This document shows positions 26,338 to 34,160 of a stretch of DNA of 64,000 bases, one piece after another. A model generated the notes under the pieces. It searched no databases. It was not told the DNA's origin and saw nothing but the letters and a program-made list of their open reading frames with translations. This DNA is from Bryobacter sp964387685 (GTDB lineage: Bacteria > Acidobacteriota > Terriglobia > Bryobacterales > Bryobacteraceae): contig CAYLXK010000008.1 in NCBI GenBank assembly GCA_964387685.1, forward strand, positions 62,001 to 126,000. Direction: 5' to 3'. How positions within the stretch are numbered: position 1 is the stretch's first letter; the number at the start of each line of letters is the position of its first letter. The translations under genes were made by a program, and so were the position numbers.

Positions 26338-27012
26338 CTATCCGACGTCAGCGGCCCGGCCCCACACCCGTCGGCCGAGCTCGCTCGCGTAGTAGAGCGA
26401 GGCGGCGGCGGCCGTCCACTGGATGGGCGTAAGGCCGCCATAAGTGGTGCCGGGTTTCAGAAAGTCTATAAGAACCCGCCAGGCGCAATAAGCGATGAGG
26501 AAGCAACGGAAGAGGTCGCCCTCCTGCATCCAGGCGCGCCGCCGGCGCAAAACCCAGGCCAGGCTAAGGGCAAACGCAATCTCGTAAAGCTGCGCGGGAT
26601 GGCGCGGGATGCCGTCGCCATAATCCCAGGCCCAGGGCACGTGGGTCGGCAGCCCGTGGGTATGGTCTTCAAGACCCGTAAACCAACAGCCCAAGCGGCC
26701 GATGGCAATGCCAATCGACATCGGCACGGCATAGACATCGCCCGTCCGGCGCTGGATGCCCATGGCCCACTTGAAGAGTTCGACCCCGACGGTGCCGCCC
26801 AGCAGCGCGCCGAGCAGCGTCTTGCCCGGCGGGTCATCCAGCGCCCCCAAGCCGTAGGCCCCGGAAGCGGCACCGCTGATGGCCGAGGCCAGAAGCATCC
26901 AGCGCTCGCGCGTGGAAAGAAAATCCCCCTCGCGGCGCCGCGCCCGCCAAATCAACTGGCCCGCCACCAGGTAGGCTAAACTCTCGAATACCTGATGCAC
27001 CGTTATCGTCAT
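26338..27012 (-). CDS. Prolipoprotein diacylglyceryl transferase-like membrane protein
   Basis: A 224-residue multi-pass protein related to Lgt. The segment GIAIGRLGCWFTGLEDHTHGLPT corresponds to the Lgt signature GRxGNFxNGE, but the conserved Asn is replaced (CWFTG). RHPAQLYEIAFAL matches the Lgt motif HPsQLYE. The protein is shorter than true Lgt (about 260-290 residues), so it may be a paralogue with another lipid substrate. Its ATG overlaps the divergent lipoprotein start by 18 bases, so the two promoters must lie inside each other's coding regions. Confidence 0.82.
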   Translation of the reverse strand: MTITVHQVFESLAYLVAGQLIWRARRREGDFLSTRERWMLLASAISGAASGAYGLGALDDPPGKTLLGALLGGTVGVELFKWAMGIQRRTGDVYAVPMSIGIAIGRLGCWFTGLEDHTHGLPTHVPWAWDYGDGIPRHPAQLYEIAFALSLAWVLRRRRAWMQEGDLFRCFLIAYCAWRVLIDFLKPGTTYGGLTPIQWTAAAASLYYASELGRRVWGRAADVG

Positions 27013-27645
27013 CTTCTGATTGTCGTCGGCCTTGGCCTTGGCTTAGGGCTAGGGCTAGGCGCGTGCGCCCGGAAGCCCATCGCCACGCTTCCACCCGCCG
27101 CCCCCGGCTCTCTCGTGACGGCGCGCGTCTTTCTGGATCTGCTGCCTGGCTGGCGGCTTACGGCTGTCACGCCACTCATTCAGGACACGCCGTCCGCGCC
27201 ATGGCGCTATGGCCGCGTGGAGGGCAAGGCTACCTTGCAAAACGGATTAAACGTGACGCTGCAATTGAGTGCGGAGCAGCGCTTCGGCTTTGAAACGGCG
27301 CGCTATGCGGTGGAGGCGCGGGGTTTGCGTTTTCTCGAAGCCACGCGGAACCTGGAAGGCGTATCGAGCGCCGCCACGGCGCCCCTGCTGCGGCTTTTCC
27401 CCGCAACGGAACGCAAACAATTTGTCCGCATTTTGTTCTTGACTCGCGCCAGCAATCTGGAATACAACACGGCGCTGCTGTCGGCGCCCAAGGCAGCCGA
27501 TATGGCTGCGTTTACGCAAGCGGTGCGCGAGGCGCCGGAAACGGCCTGCCGCGAGGAGGCGAAACGCTGGTGCGCGTGGATTCCGCCGGGCGTCGCGGTG
27601 ACGGCCGAGAAGCCTGTTTCTGGCGGCTTTCAACCCGCGCTCTGA
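26995..27645 (+). CDS. Putative lipoprotein of unknown function
   Basis: A 216-residue protein with a lipoprotein signal: basic start, a hydrophobic core built from a Gly-Leu repeat (GLGLGLGLGLG), and the lipobox LGAC with C24 as the lipidated residue. The mature part has no recognised domain; cysteines occur near the C-terminus (ETACREEAKRWCAW). The Gly-Leu signal core is encoded by a short 6-base tandem repeat that could vary by slippage. The gene is divergent from an Lgt-like gene and convergent with the SLOG protein gene, overlapping that by 16 bases. Confidence 0.72.
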   Translation: MHRYRHLLIVVGLGLGLGLGLGACARKPIATLPPAAPGSLVTARVFLDLLPGWRLTAVTPLIQDTPSAPWRYGRVEGKATLQNGLNVTLQLSAEQRFGFETARYAVEARGLRFLEATRNLEGVSSAATAPLLRLFPATERKQFVRILFLTRASNLEYNTALLSAPKAADMAAFTQAVREAPETACREEAKRWCAWIPPGVAVTAEKPVSGGFQPAL

Positions 27646-29372
27646 GCTTCGAGCTGCTTTTCTTTATGCAGGGCCACCCAGTTGCCGTTTTCTTCCAGCG
27701 CCAACTGCCCGAGTTCCACCAGTTCCCGGCGAATCGCTTCCTCGTCGCCGCGATGCTGCGCGCAAAACTTTCGAGCTCGTTCAAACCAGCGGGCAAGCAG
27801 ACGGTACTCGCGGGCTTGGGCCCCGTAAGCCTTCACTTCCAGATAGCCGCGCCAGGCGCCAAAGGCCCCAGTGGCCGCTAGCAACAAGCCGGTCGTTAAG
27901 CGACGGTAGACGCTCTCAAAGAAGTCTTCGGCCAACTGGGGATTGATGAAGTACTCCGCCATGATCACGAGCAGCAGCACCAAAGAGAGTCCCAAGCCCG
28001 CGTAGACCACAAATTGATGAGCGGCGGCGACCTGGCCCGCAATTTTGGCCTGGTCGGAACTCTTTTGCGCCAGCCAGCTCGCCTGCTGAATTACCCATTT
28101 CGATTCCACCACGTCCAGATTGTGCGCCCGTTGAGCGGCAGCGTCGAGGCCCGCCCAACGAAAGGCTTCAATGCCGCGCAGCGACCAGCGCACCCAATGA
28201 TTTTCGAAACGTTCCTGCCGCAAAAAGTGCGCGTCGATGGACTTGCCAATGCCGGCCAGGTTCCAGTAAAAGAGCACCCGCATGCCTTCCGCCAGAGCGC
28301 GGTAATGCAGGTAGTGTATGCCAATGCGGCGCTGGTGCGCCCACAGCGTGACCCCGCTGACGACGGCCAGGCATAAGATGACCGCCGACCAAAGTTCGAA
28401 CTTCATTGCCTTGTCCACAATGAGTTCGGTTTGGCCCACGGCGGCCAGCACCAGCGCCAGGCCAAAAAATACATAGAGAAAGGCGGCGCAGCGCCAGAAA
28501 TATCTGCCCTTTTGCTTGGCGAAGCGGTCGGCTTCCGCAAAGATGCGCGCGTAGTACTTTTGCGGCGCCAGCAGGCGATCATAGTCGGCGTCGTCCAACA
28601 GATCGCGGCGAGTCTCCAGCAGACCCGCATCTCCGGCGGCCAGGCACTGGCGATTGCATTGATCGAGCTCTTCAAAGTTTTTCCACCACAGTGGGCGCGG
28701 AATGGCATTGGCATCGGGGCCCAGGGGGTCCAAGTAGCCGACCGGACCACGCGCGGGCCCGGGACGGCTTTGGCGATGCACCGCGATGCGATAAACGGGT
28801 CCGGCACTGGTGGCTCCAGCGATCCCGGCGGGTCGCTCGCGGCCCAACTGGCGTTCGATCACTTGGAAGGTCCCGCCGGGCTTATCGGATTCCGCGCCGT
28901 CCCAAAGCGCGATGAGGATATGCGAATGGGCCCCCAGAAATTGCGCGAGTTGGGCGAAACGGAAATTTTCGGCGCTGCCCTGCCACTCGGCGGGCGGCTC
29001 GCTTTGCGGGATGACAAAGTAGTAGCAATTCTGGCGGCGGATCAGCGAGTGATAGGCGTCGCGGCCGGCTTGGCTATCGAAGGTTGCCAGATATTCGGTC
29101 TCCGGCATGGGAAGTGGCACGATCACCACACCCTCCAGGTCGAAGACCACCTCGGCTACCAATTGATCCGCCCCTTCGGCCAGAGCCGACAAAAAGACCA
29201 AGGGCGTGTGCTTCAGTTGGGCCCGCAGTTCTAGGAGAAAAACCTTGATGGCCGCGTAGGTCGAGTCGCGGTCGCCGGGGCGCAGGTCGCGATGCCCAGT
29301 GACGCCGATCACTACGGGCAGCGGGCCGAAATCGCGGCGGAGAATCTGGTCGTCTTGCTCGGCCGGGTGCAT
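27630..29372 (-). CDS. SLOG-domain protein with four membrane segments
   Basis: A 580-residue protein. Residues 18-180 look like a SLOG (Rossmann-like, nucleotide or nucleotide-derivative binding) domain: VIGVTGHRDLRP (22-32), LSALAEGADQLVAEVV (61-76), then VVIVPLPMP and ILIALWDG. Membrane segments lie near 293-317, 326-346, 453-475 and 490-509, giving a 2+2 arrangement with a long soluble loop, similar to SLATT-type effectors. Comparative genomics has proposed such SLOG-membrane fusions as stress or immunity effectors that respond to a nucleotide signal. No signal-synthase gene is adjacent, so the partner is unknown. Confidence 0.78.
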   Translation of the reverse strand: MHPAEQDDQILRRDFGPLPVVIGVTGHRDLRPGDRDSTYAAIKVFLLELRAQLKHTPLVFLSALAEGADQLVAEVVFDLEGVVIVPLPMPETEYLATFDSQAGRDAYHSLIRRQNCYYFVIPQSEPPAEWQGSAENFRFAQLAQFLGAHSHILIALWDGAESDKPGGTFQVIERQLGRERPAGIAGATSAGPVYRIAVHRQSRPGPARGPVGYLDPLGPDANAIPRPLWWKNFEELDQCNRQCLAAGDAGLLETRRDLLDDADYDRLLAPQKYYARIFAEADRFAKQKGRYFWRCAAFLYVFFGLALVLAAVGQTELIVDKAMKFELWSAVILCLAVVSGVTLWAHQRRIGIHYLHYRALAEGMRVLFYWNLAGIGKSIDAHFLRQERFENHWVRWSLRGIEAFRWAGLDAAAQRAHNLDVVESKWVIQQASWLAQKSSDQAKIAGQVAAAHQFVVYAGLGLSLVLLLVIMAEYFINPQLAEDFFESVYRRLTTGLLLAATGAFGAWRGYLEVKAYGAQAREYRLLARWFERARKFCAQHRGDEEAIRRELVELGQLALEENGNWVALHKEKQLEAQSAG

Positions 29373-29373
29373 T

Positions 29374-30144
29374 CTATTCTCGCCGTAGCGATGAGATTTC
29401 TTTTGGCGTCAATACCCGCTGGTAGACGGAAAGGTCGTCGAGGAGGCCCACATAGTTCACACCGAGACGGATCGCGCCCGTGCCGGGCACCCAGGCGAAG
29501 GCTTCGGCGATGCCCATGGCCGCACCCATCGATTTGCCATTGAGGAAAAGTTCCGCGCGGCCTTGGCCTCCGCCCAGCGCTTCGTGAGTGATGGCCACAT
29601 GCGTCCATTTGCCGCGGGCAAAGGGCGGCTGCCGCACTACTACCAGCCGTTTCAGGAAGTCTGGATTCTTATCCGCCGCGAGGTTTTGCGGATTCCACTG
29701 GCGCTTCTCGCCAAAGACCCCCAACCGAAAGTGGCGCGGTTTGTCGTCCTTGGTGAAATCCACCCAGATCGCCGAATCGTCGAAACTCTTGCCGGTCACC
29801 TGGATTGGATCGCAATAACCGGGCTCGAGTTCGGTCTCCGGGTCGAGAGAGAGCCAAAAAGAGATCGTGCCCGTCCAGGATTTGGAGTCGAACGCCAGCG
29901 CGCCTTGGGCCGGAAAAAAGACGGCCTTCGTATTCTTCTTCACGAAGCGCAGAGCGCCTTTTTCGTAGACGACTTCGCCGCCGGCCGGGAGGCCTGGGGT
30001 GGCGGCGGATTGCTCTTTGTAGGAGGCCGCCGAGCGCAAGCGCGAGTCCGGCGCATTGAAGTTCGCACGGAAGAGCAGGGAATCCTTTAGATCCGCGGTC
30101 AAGCCCAGCGAGGCCAGGCCGATAAGAAACAGGGATGGTGGCAC
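29374..30144 (-). CDS. LamG/concanavalin-like secreted protein
   Basis: A 256-residue protein with a signal peptide (LFLIGLASLGLTA). It has the strand pattern of a LamG-like jelly roll: LLFRANFN, SWTGTISFWLSLDP, KWTHVAITHE, ELFLNGKSMGAA and the closing LLDDLSVYQRVLTPKEI. The last segment is the usual LamG ending. The family binds carbohydrates or proteins; no catalytic residues are visible. The gene ends one base before the SLOG gene start and is likely co-transcribed with it, though no shared function is evident. Confidence 0.85.
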   Translation of the reverse strand: MPPSLFLIGLASLGLTADLKDSLLFRANFNAPDSRLRSAASYKEQSAATPGLPAGGEVVYEKGALRFVKKNTKAVFFPAQGALAFDSKSWTGTISFWLSLDPETELEPGYCDPIQVTGKSFDDSAIWVDFTKDDKPRHFRLGVFGEKRQWNPQNLAADKNPDFLKRLVVVRQPPFARGKWTHVAITHEALGGGQGRAELFLNGKSMGAAMGIAEAFAWVPGTGAIRLGVNYVGLLDDLSVYQRVLTPKEISSLRRE

Positions 30145-30212
30145 GGCGCGAGCATAACATACGGCGGGATCCTTCCTCGAGGGGTCACCGCGTTTTGAGT
30201 GATCATGAAGCT

Positions 30213-30248
30213 ATGGGTACGATCAATGCTATGGGTACGATCAACGGA
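30213..30248 (+). repeat. 18-base tandem duplication at a start codon
   Basis: The unit ATGGGTACGATCAA is present at 30213 and again at 30231, with a spacing of 18 bases. It duplicates the start codon and the next residues (MGTIN) of the gene. It adds six residues in frame. Confidence 0.8.
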
Positions 30249-31670
30249 GCATTACCGCAGGCCGAAAGGCCAAGACTGAGCACGCACCAAAAGGCGCTTA
30301 GTATCAACCTCGATCCGCTACGCTATGGCACCTTCGCCGAAATCGGGGCGGGGCAGGAAGTGGCTCGCTGGTTCTTTAAGGTGGGCGCGGCCGCCGGCAC
30401 GATCTCCAAATCTATTTCCGCCTACGATATGACCGTGAGCGATGCGATTTACGGGCGCGGCAAACGCTACGTTTCGCGCGAACGCCTGGAGCGGATGCTC
30501 GATTATGAGCACGGCCTTAACGTGGAGCGCCTGGGCACCTCGCGCGGAGACTCGACGGCATTTTTTACCTTTGCCGATACCGTCTCGGCGCTCAATTTTA
30601 AGGGCAACAACGAGTGCCATGGCTGGATGGGTGTGAAGTTCCAGGCGCATCCGGGCGACAGCGACAACCACATCATCCTGCACGTCCGCATGCTCGATAA
30701 GGAAAATCCTCTGCAGCAGGAAGCCCTGGGCATCGTCGGAGTGAATCTGCTTTACGCGGCGTTCTACCTTTATCACTCGCCCTTTCAGCTGATGGAATCG
30801 TTGCTGGATAACTTGAGTACAGAGCGTCTGGAAATCGACATGATCGATTTCTCCGGCATTGAGTTTCGCCGCGTGGACAACCGCGTGATGAGCCTGAAGC
30901 TGGTGCAATTGGGGCTAAGCGGCGCGGCGATGTTCGGCCCCAAGGGCGAAGTGCTGCAACCTTCCGAGGTGCTGCGCAAGAAGCCGATCCTGGTCGAACG
31001 CGGCAGCTTCCGCCCGGTCACCAAAGTAAACATCGACATGATTCAGAGCGCTCACGAGCAGTTTGCCGCCGAGCCGGGCGTGAAGGGCGATCAGATCGTG
31101 GAGCTGATGGAAATCACGATGCGCAATCTCCTTTCGGGTGGGGTCGAGATCGACTTGCGCGATTTTCTTGCGCGCGCCGATCTGCTGGCCGCGGCCGGCA
31201 AAACGGTCTTGATCTCCGATTACTTTGAATACTACCGATTAGCGGCTTACCTCGGCCGCTATACGGTCGAGCCGATTGGCGTTACCATGGGCGCGGCCAG
31301 CATTCGCGACCTTTTTCGCGAAGAGTATTATTCAGAACTCGAAGGCGGCATTCTGGAGGCTTTTGGCCGCCTCTTCACCAAGAACTTGCGCATCTACGTT
31401 TATCCGCTGAAGGAAGGCAACGATAAGCCGCTCGTAACGGCCGCGAACGTTGATGTGCCCCCGGACCTCAAGAATCTCTACCGTCACTTAGTGGAGCGCG
31501 GCCGCATCCAGGCGCTTGAAAACTACGACGAAGGCGTCCTCCATATCTTTTCGCGCGACGTGCTGCGACGCATTAAGGAGCGGGACGAATCCTGGGAAAA
31601 CATGGTGCCGCCCGAGATTGCCGAAACCATCAAGAAGCGCCGTTTCTTCGGCTATTCCGATCAAGCCTAG
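30213..31670 (+). CDS. Conserved cytoplasmic protein of unknown function (about 485 aa)
   Basis: The N-terminal core ALSINLDPLRYGTFAEIGAG followed by QEVARWFF marks a conserved bacterial family that I have seen but for which I know no proven function. No signal peptide, membrane helix or classical enzyme motif is visible. The start is uncertain: an 18-base unit (ATGGGTACGATCAATGCT) is tandemly duplicated, creating in-frame ATGs at 30213 and 30231, and the frame is open upstream to 30135. Conservation begins near residue 25, so either ATG is compatible. It converges with the DUF1801 gene, sharing four bases. Confidence 0.85.
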   Translation: MGTINAMGTINGALPQAERPRLSTHQKALSINLDPLRYGTFAEIGAGQEVARWFFKVGAAAGTISKSISAYDMTVSDAIYGRGKRYVSRERLERMLDYEHGLNVERLGTSRGDSTAFFTFADTVSALNFKGNNECHGWMGVKFQAHPGDSDNHIILHVRMLDKENPLQQEALGIVGVNLLYAAFYLYHSPFQLMESLLDNLSTERLEIDMIDFSGIEFRRVDNRVMSLKLVQLGLSGAAMFGPKGEVLQPSEVLRKKPILVERGSFRPVTKVNIDMIQSAHEQFAAEPGVKGDQIVELMEITMRNLLSGGVEIDLRDFLARADLLAAAGKTVLISDYFEYYRLAAYLGRYTVEPIGVTMGAASIRDLFREEYYSELEGGILEAFGRLFTKNLRIYVYPLKEGNDKPLVTAANVDVPPDLKNLYRHLVERGRIQALENYDEGVLHIFSRDVLRRIKERDESWENMVPPEIAETIKKRRFFGYSDQA

Positions 31671-32272
31671 ACCTTCCGCTTTTTCGCGGGCAGGGCTTTT
31701 GGGGCGGGCGCCTTCTTCGCCGCTACCTTCTTCGCCGCTACCTTCTTCGCCGCTACCTTCTTCGCCGCTGCCTTCTTCGCCGCTGCCTGCTTTGCCCCTG
31801 CGGTTTTCGTTCGCGCCCGCGCCGCTTCATACTGTGCAATGAATGTGCGCGCCGGCATGCGATCCAGCGCTTCGCCGATCACGTCCAGGGCCAGATCCTC
31901 CACCTTGCGGAAACGAATGCAGCTTTTGCCCATATCCAGCTTTTTGCCGCTCTTGGCCCAGCGCCCGCGGAACCACTGCGCTTCGGGACCCGCGTTCTCC
32001 GCATCGAAGTATTCGCACATCAAGTAGAGCGACATGTAGTTCTTCTGCGAAGCCAGGCACGCAAAGGGTAGCGGCTGTTTCGGATCGCAATGATATCCGG
32101 GCGGATAGACGCGATGCGGAACGTAGTAGCCGATCATGCCGTAGTTCATGCCTTCCTCATACTCGGAATCGAGGTGCGCCAGCACCACTTCCCGCACCGC
32201 GCTAATGGCAGCGCGCCGATCTTCGGGCAAGGAGGCAAGATAGGCGGCGACGGTAGGCGCGGAGGATTGCAT
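31667..32272 (-). CDS. DUF1801 (YdhG-like) protein with histone-like AAKK tail
   Basis: A 201-residue protein. Residues 1-145 are a DUF1801 domain (VAAYLASLPEDRRAAISAVREVV, NYGMIGYYVP, KNYMSLYLM and GKSCIRFRK). The last 50 residues are a Lys/Ala-rich tail with AAKKV pentapeptide repeats, like bacterial histone H1-like or HU-extension tails that bind nucleic acid. The tail is encoded by 15-base tandem repeats around 31705-31795. DUF1801 proteins are often annotated as iron-chaperone-like, but their role is unsettled. The tail suggests nucleoid or RNA association. Confidence 0.88.
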   Translation of the reverse strand: MQSSAPTVAAYLASLPEDRRAAISAVREVVLAHLDSEYEEGMNYGMIGYYVPHRVYPPGYHCDPKQPLPFACLASQKNYMSLYLMCEYFDAENAGPEAQWFRGRWAKSGKKLDMGKSCIRFRKVEDLALDVIGEALDRMPARTFIAQYEAARARTKTAGAKQAAAKKAAAKKVAAKKVAAKKVAAKKAPAPKALPAKKRKV

Positions 32273-32299
32273 ATTGCGGAAAAGGTATCACAGAAAGGG

Positions 32300-34138
32300 T
32301 CACTGGGGCTTAGCCAGGTAATCCTTGATCACGGCTTCCACGCCCGTGAACTCGCTCAGGTAATAGCGCCCAGCGGCGCTTCGCATAAAGGTATGGTATT
32401 CCCCATTCCAGAATTCAGTCTTGCGATTCTCGGTAAACATGGCCTCTAGCGCCAGGAAGGTCTTTTCGGCGGCTTCGCGATTGCGCAGCTTTGCATGGCT
32501 GATTGCCTTCACTTCCAGGAGTTTGGGGCACGGTTGACCCAGGTTGGTGCACAAGGCAAGGCCATTCTCGGCCGTCATTAAAGCCGCATGGTATTGGCGC
32601 CAACGGGATTGCGACGACGCTAAGTTGTCAAAGGTGGCCGGATGCGGAATGAGCCGCAGCGCCAAGAGGTCCAGCGGCAGGCCGCAGCGTGGGCCACAGA
32701 AGTCCTTCAAATTGACGGAAACGCTATTGGCCACCAAACCCTTGGCGTAGTTGCCTCGCGAAACCAAGAGGGCGCCCAAAGAGTGGCCAAACGCCCGCAG
32801 GAAATCGCCTCGATGGCCGTGCAATCGTGCCAGAAAAAGCTTAGTCGAAAAGGAGTCGGGATCGTGGGCCTCCATAATCGCGGCCAGTTCCAGCGCCTCG
32901 CCGGGGTTGGATAACACTTTTAAATTCGCCATCTCCCGGAATGCTCGTGCCTTTAAGGCGTCGGAAGTGTCTCCCTGGGCCAGTAGGTCCCGCAAGAGTT
33001 TCATTTCTCCCGGGCCATCGAAGAAGCCCAGGGCCTCCGCCTTGCGAAAGGCTGCCTCTTGGCGAAAGCGCTGGCATTCCCCGCCCGATAGCTGTAACTC
33101 TTCACAAGAGAAGCTTTCGGTTTCCAGGTATAAGCGGTACGCGGCTGGGTAGTCGTTATGTAAGTTAGCCTGCGCGGCCAGCAAAAGAATCTGTTGCGAA
33201 CGCCCCATGGTCTGGAAAATCGGCATGGCTTCCAGCTGAATCGCATTCGCAAAGCGTTCGCGTACGAATAGGTTGAAGTAACCGAGCAAACTCAGGATCT
33301 TCTCGTTCAAGTCGGGAACCACCGGGCGTTCCTGGGCGATTTGAAAAAGCAGGCGATGGCAGGGGCCAAAGTAATCGCGTTCGTAGTTTAAGGTTGCGCA
33401 TTGGGCCAGGGGAAGGTGCAGCTCGATTACCTTCTTCAAAGTGGCGTCGAAAGTCTGTCCTTCCGTACGCGACGAATTGAAGGAAAACTGCGCGTCGTGA
33501 TTCGGATCGCCCGTGCTGAAATTCCAATAGATCTTGCACAGGTCTTTCGAGTCGTTGCAGGAGGTGACGGCTTGGGCGATAAACTCGGCCCCTTGGCGCT
33601 CCAAGAAATTGGCCTTGCGATAGGACCGAAGCAAGATGGGAGGAAGGCCGTATTGGGTCCTGATTTGTTCCACACTGGAATGGGCCAGGGTCGCAATCTG
33701 CTCTTCCACCAGTTCGGATTCGTTCTCTAGCCGCAACAAAAACTGCTGCGATTCCGCCGGAACGGCGCCGCCAAACCAGAGCAGCGCGCGCAAGCAAATC
33801 AAGAGCGCCGGTCCTATGGCCAAACCCCAAAGCGCCAGGCGCAGGCCGCGGTGCACAATCCAGGGCCGGCTTAGGCTCTGGTTCGGCTGAATCGTGGAAG
33901 GCACCTGTACCCTCCGCAGCAGCGCATACAGGCCCACGATGAGCGATAGCCACAAAAGCACTCCGCAGGCGTTTTGCCAAAAGATTTTGCCGTTCCAAAA
34001 GCGGTCCAGGTTGACGTATTGCTGCAGCAGCGCCAGGCCAAGCGAGAAAACATAAGGAATCAGATCCCTGAGAGAACCTAGGGTTTCGCCAATCTGGGCC
34101 CAGGCCAAGGGCGGCCGGGACGTTTGTGGAGCGCTCAT
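32300..34138 (-). CDS. Membrane-anchored TPR-like protein of unknown function
   Basis: A 612-residue protein. Two to three hydrophobic segments lie in the first 135 residues (IPYVFSLGLALLQQYV, ACGVLLWLSLIVGLYALL, LALWGLAIGPALLICLRALL). The long remainder is helical, with TPR-like pairs (AAYRLYLETESF, EALELAAIMEAHDPDSFSTKLFLARLHGH, REAAEKTFLALEAMF). Paired cysteines such as SCEELQLSGGEC and CGPRCG hint at disulfides on an exported face. I do not recognise a family. Its start is 22 bases from the end of the uvrD gene. Confidence 0.72.
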   Translation of the reverse strand: MSAPQTSRPPLAWAQIGETLGSLRDLIPYVFSLGLALLQQYVNLDRFWNGKIFWQNACGVLLWLSLIVGLYALLRRVQVPSTIQPNQSLSRPWIVHRGLRLALWGLAIGPALLICLRALLWFGGAVPAESQQFLLRLENESELVEEQIATLAHSSVEQIRTQYGLPPILLRSYRKANFLERQGAEFIAQAVTSCNDSKDLCKIYWNFSTGDPNHDAQFSFNSSRTEGQTFDATLKKVIELHLPLAQCATLNYERDYFGPCHRLLFQIAQERPVVPDLNEKILSLLGYFNLFVRERFANAIQLEAMPIFQTMGRSQQILLLAAQANLHNDYPAAYRLYLETESFSCEELQLSGGECQRFRQEAAFRKAEALGFFDGPGEMKLLRDLLAQGDTSDALKARAFREMANLKVLSNPGEALELAAIMEAHDPDSFSTKLFLARLHGHRGDFLRAFGHSLGALLVSRGNYAKGLVANSVSVNLKDFCGPRCGLPLDLLALRLIPHPATFDNLASSQSRWRQYHAALMTAENGLALCTNLGQPCPKLLEVKAISHAKLRNREAAEKTFLALEAMFTENRKTEFWNGEYHTFMRSAAGRYYLSEFTGVEAVIKDYLAKPQ

Positions 34139-34160
34139 CGGGCAACCTCGAAGAACGAGT

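Noticed and set aside
31700..31800. 15-base repeats suspected to be a regulatory or mobile repeat
   Set aside because: They are in frame and encode the AAKKV tail of the DUF1801 protein.
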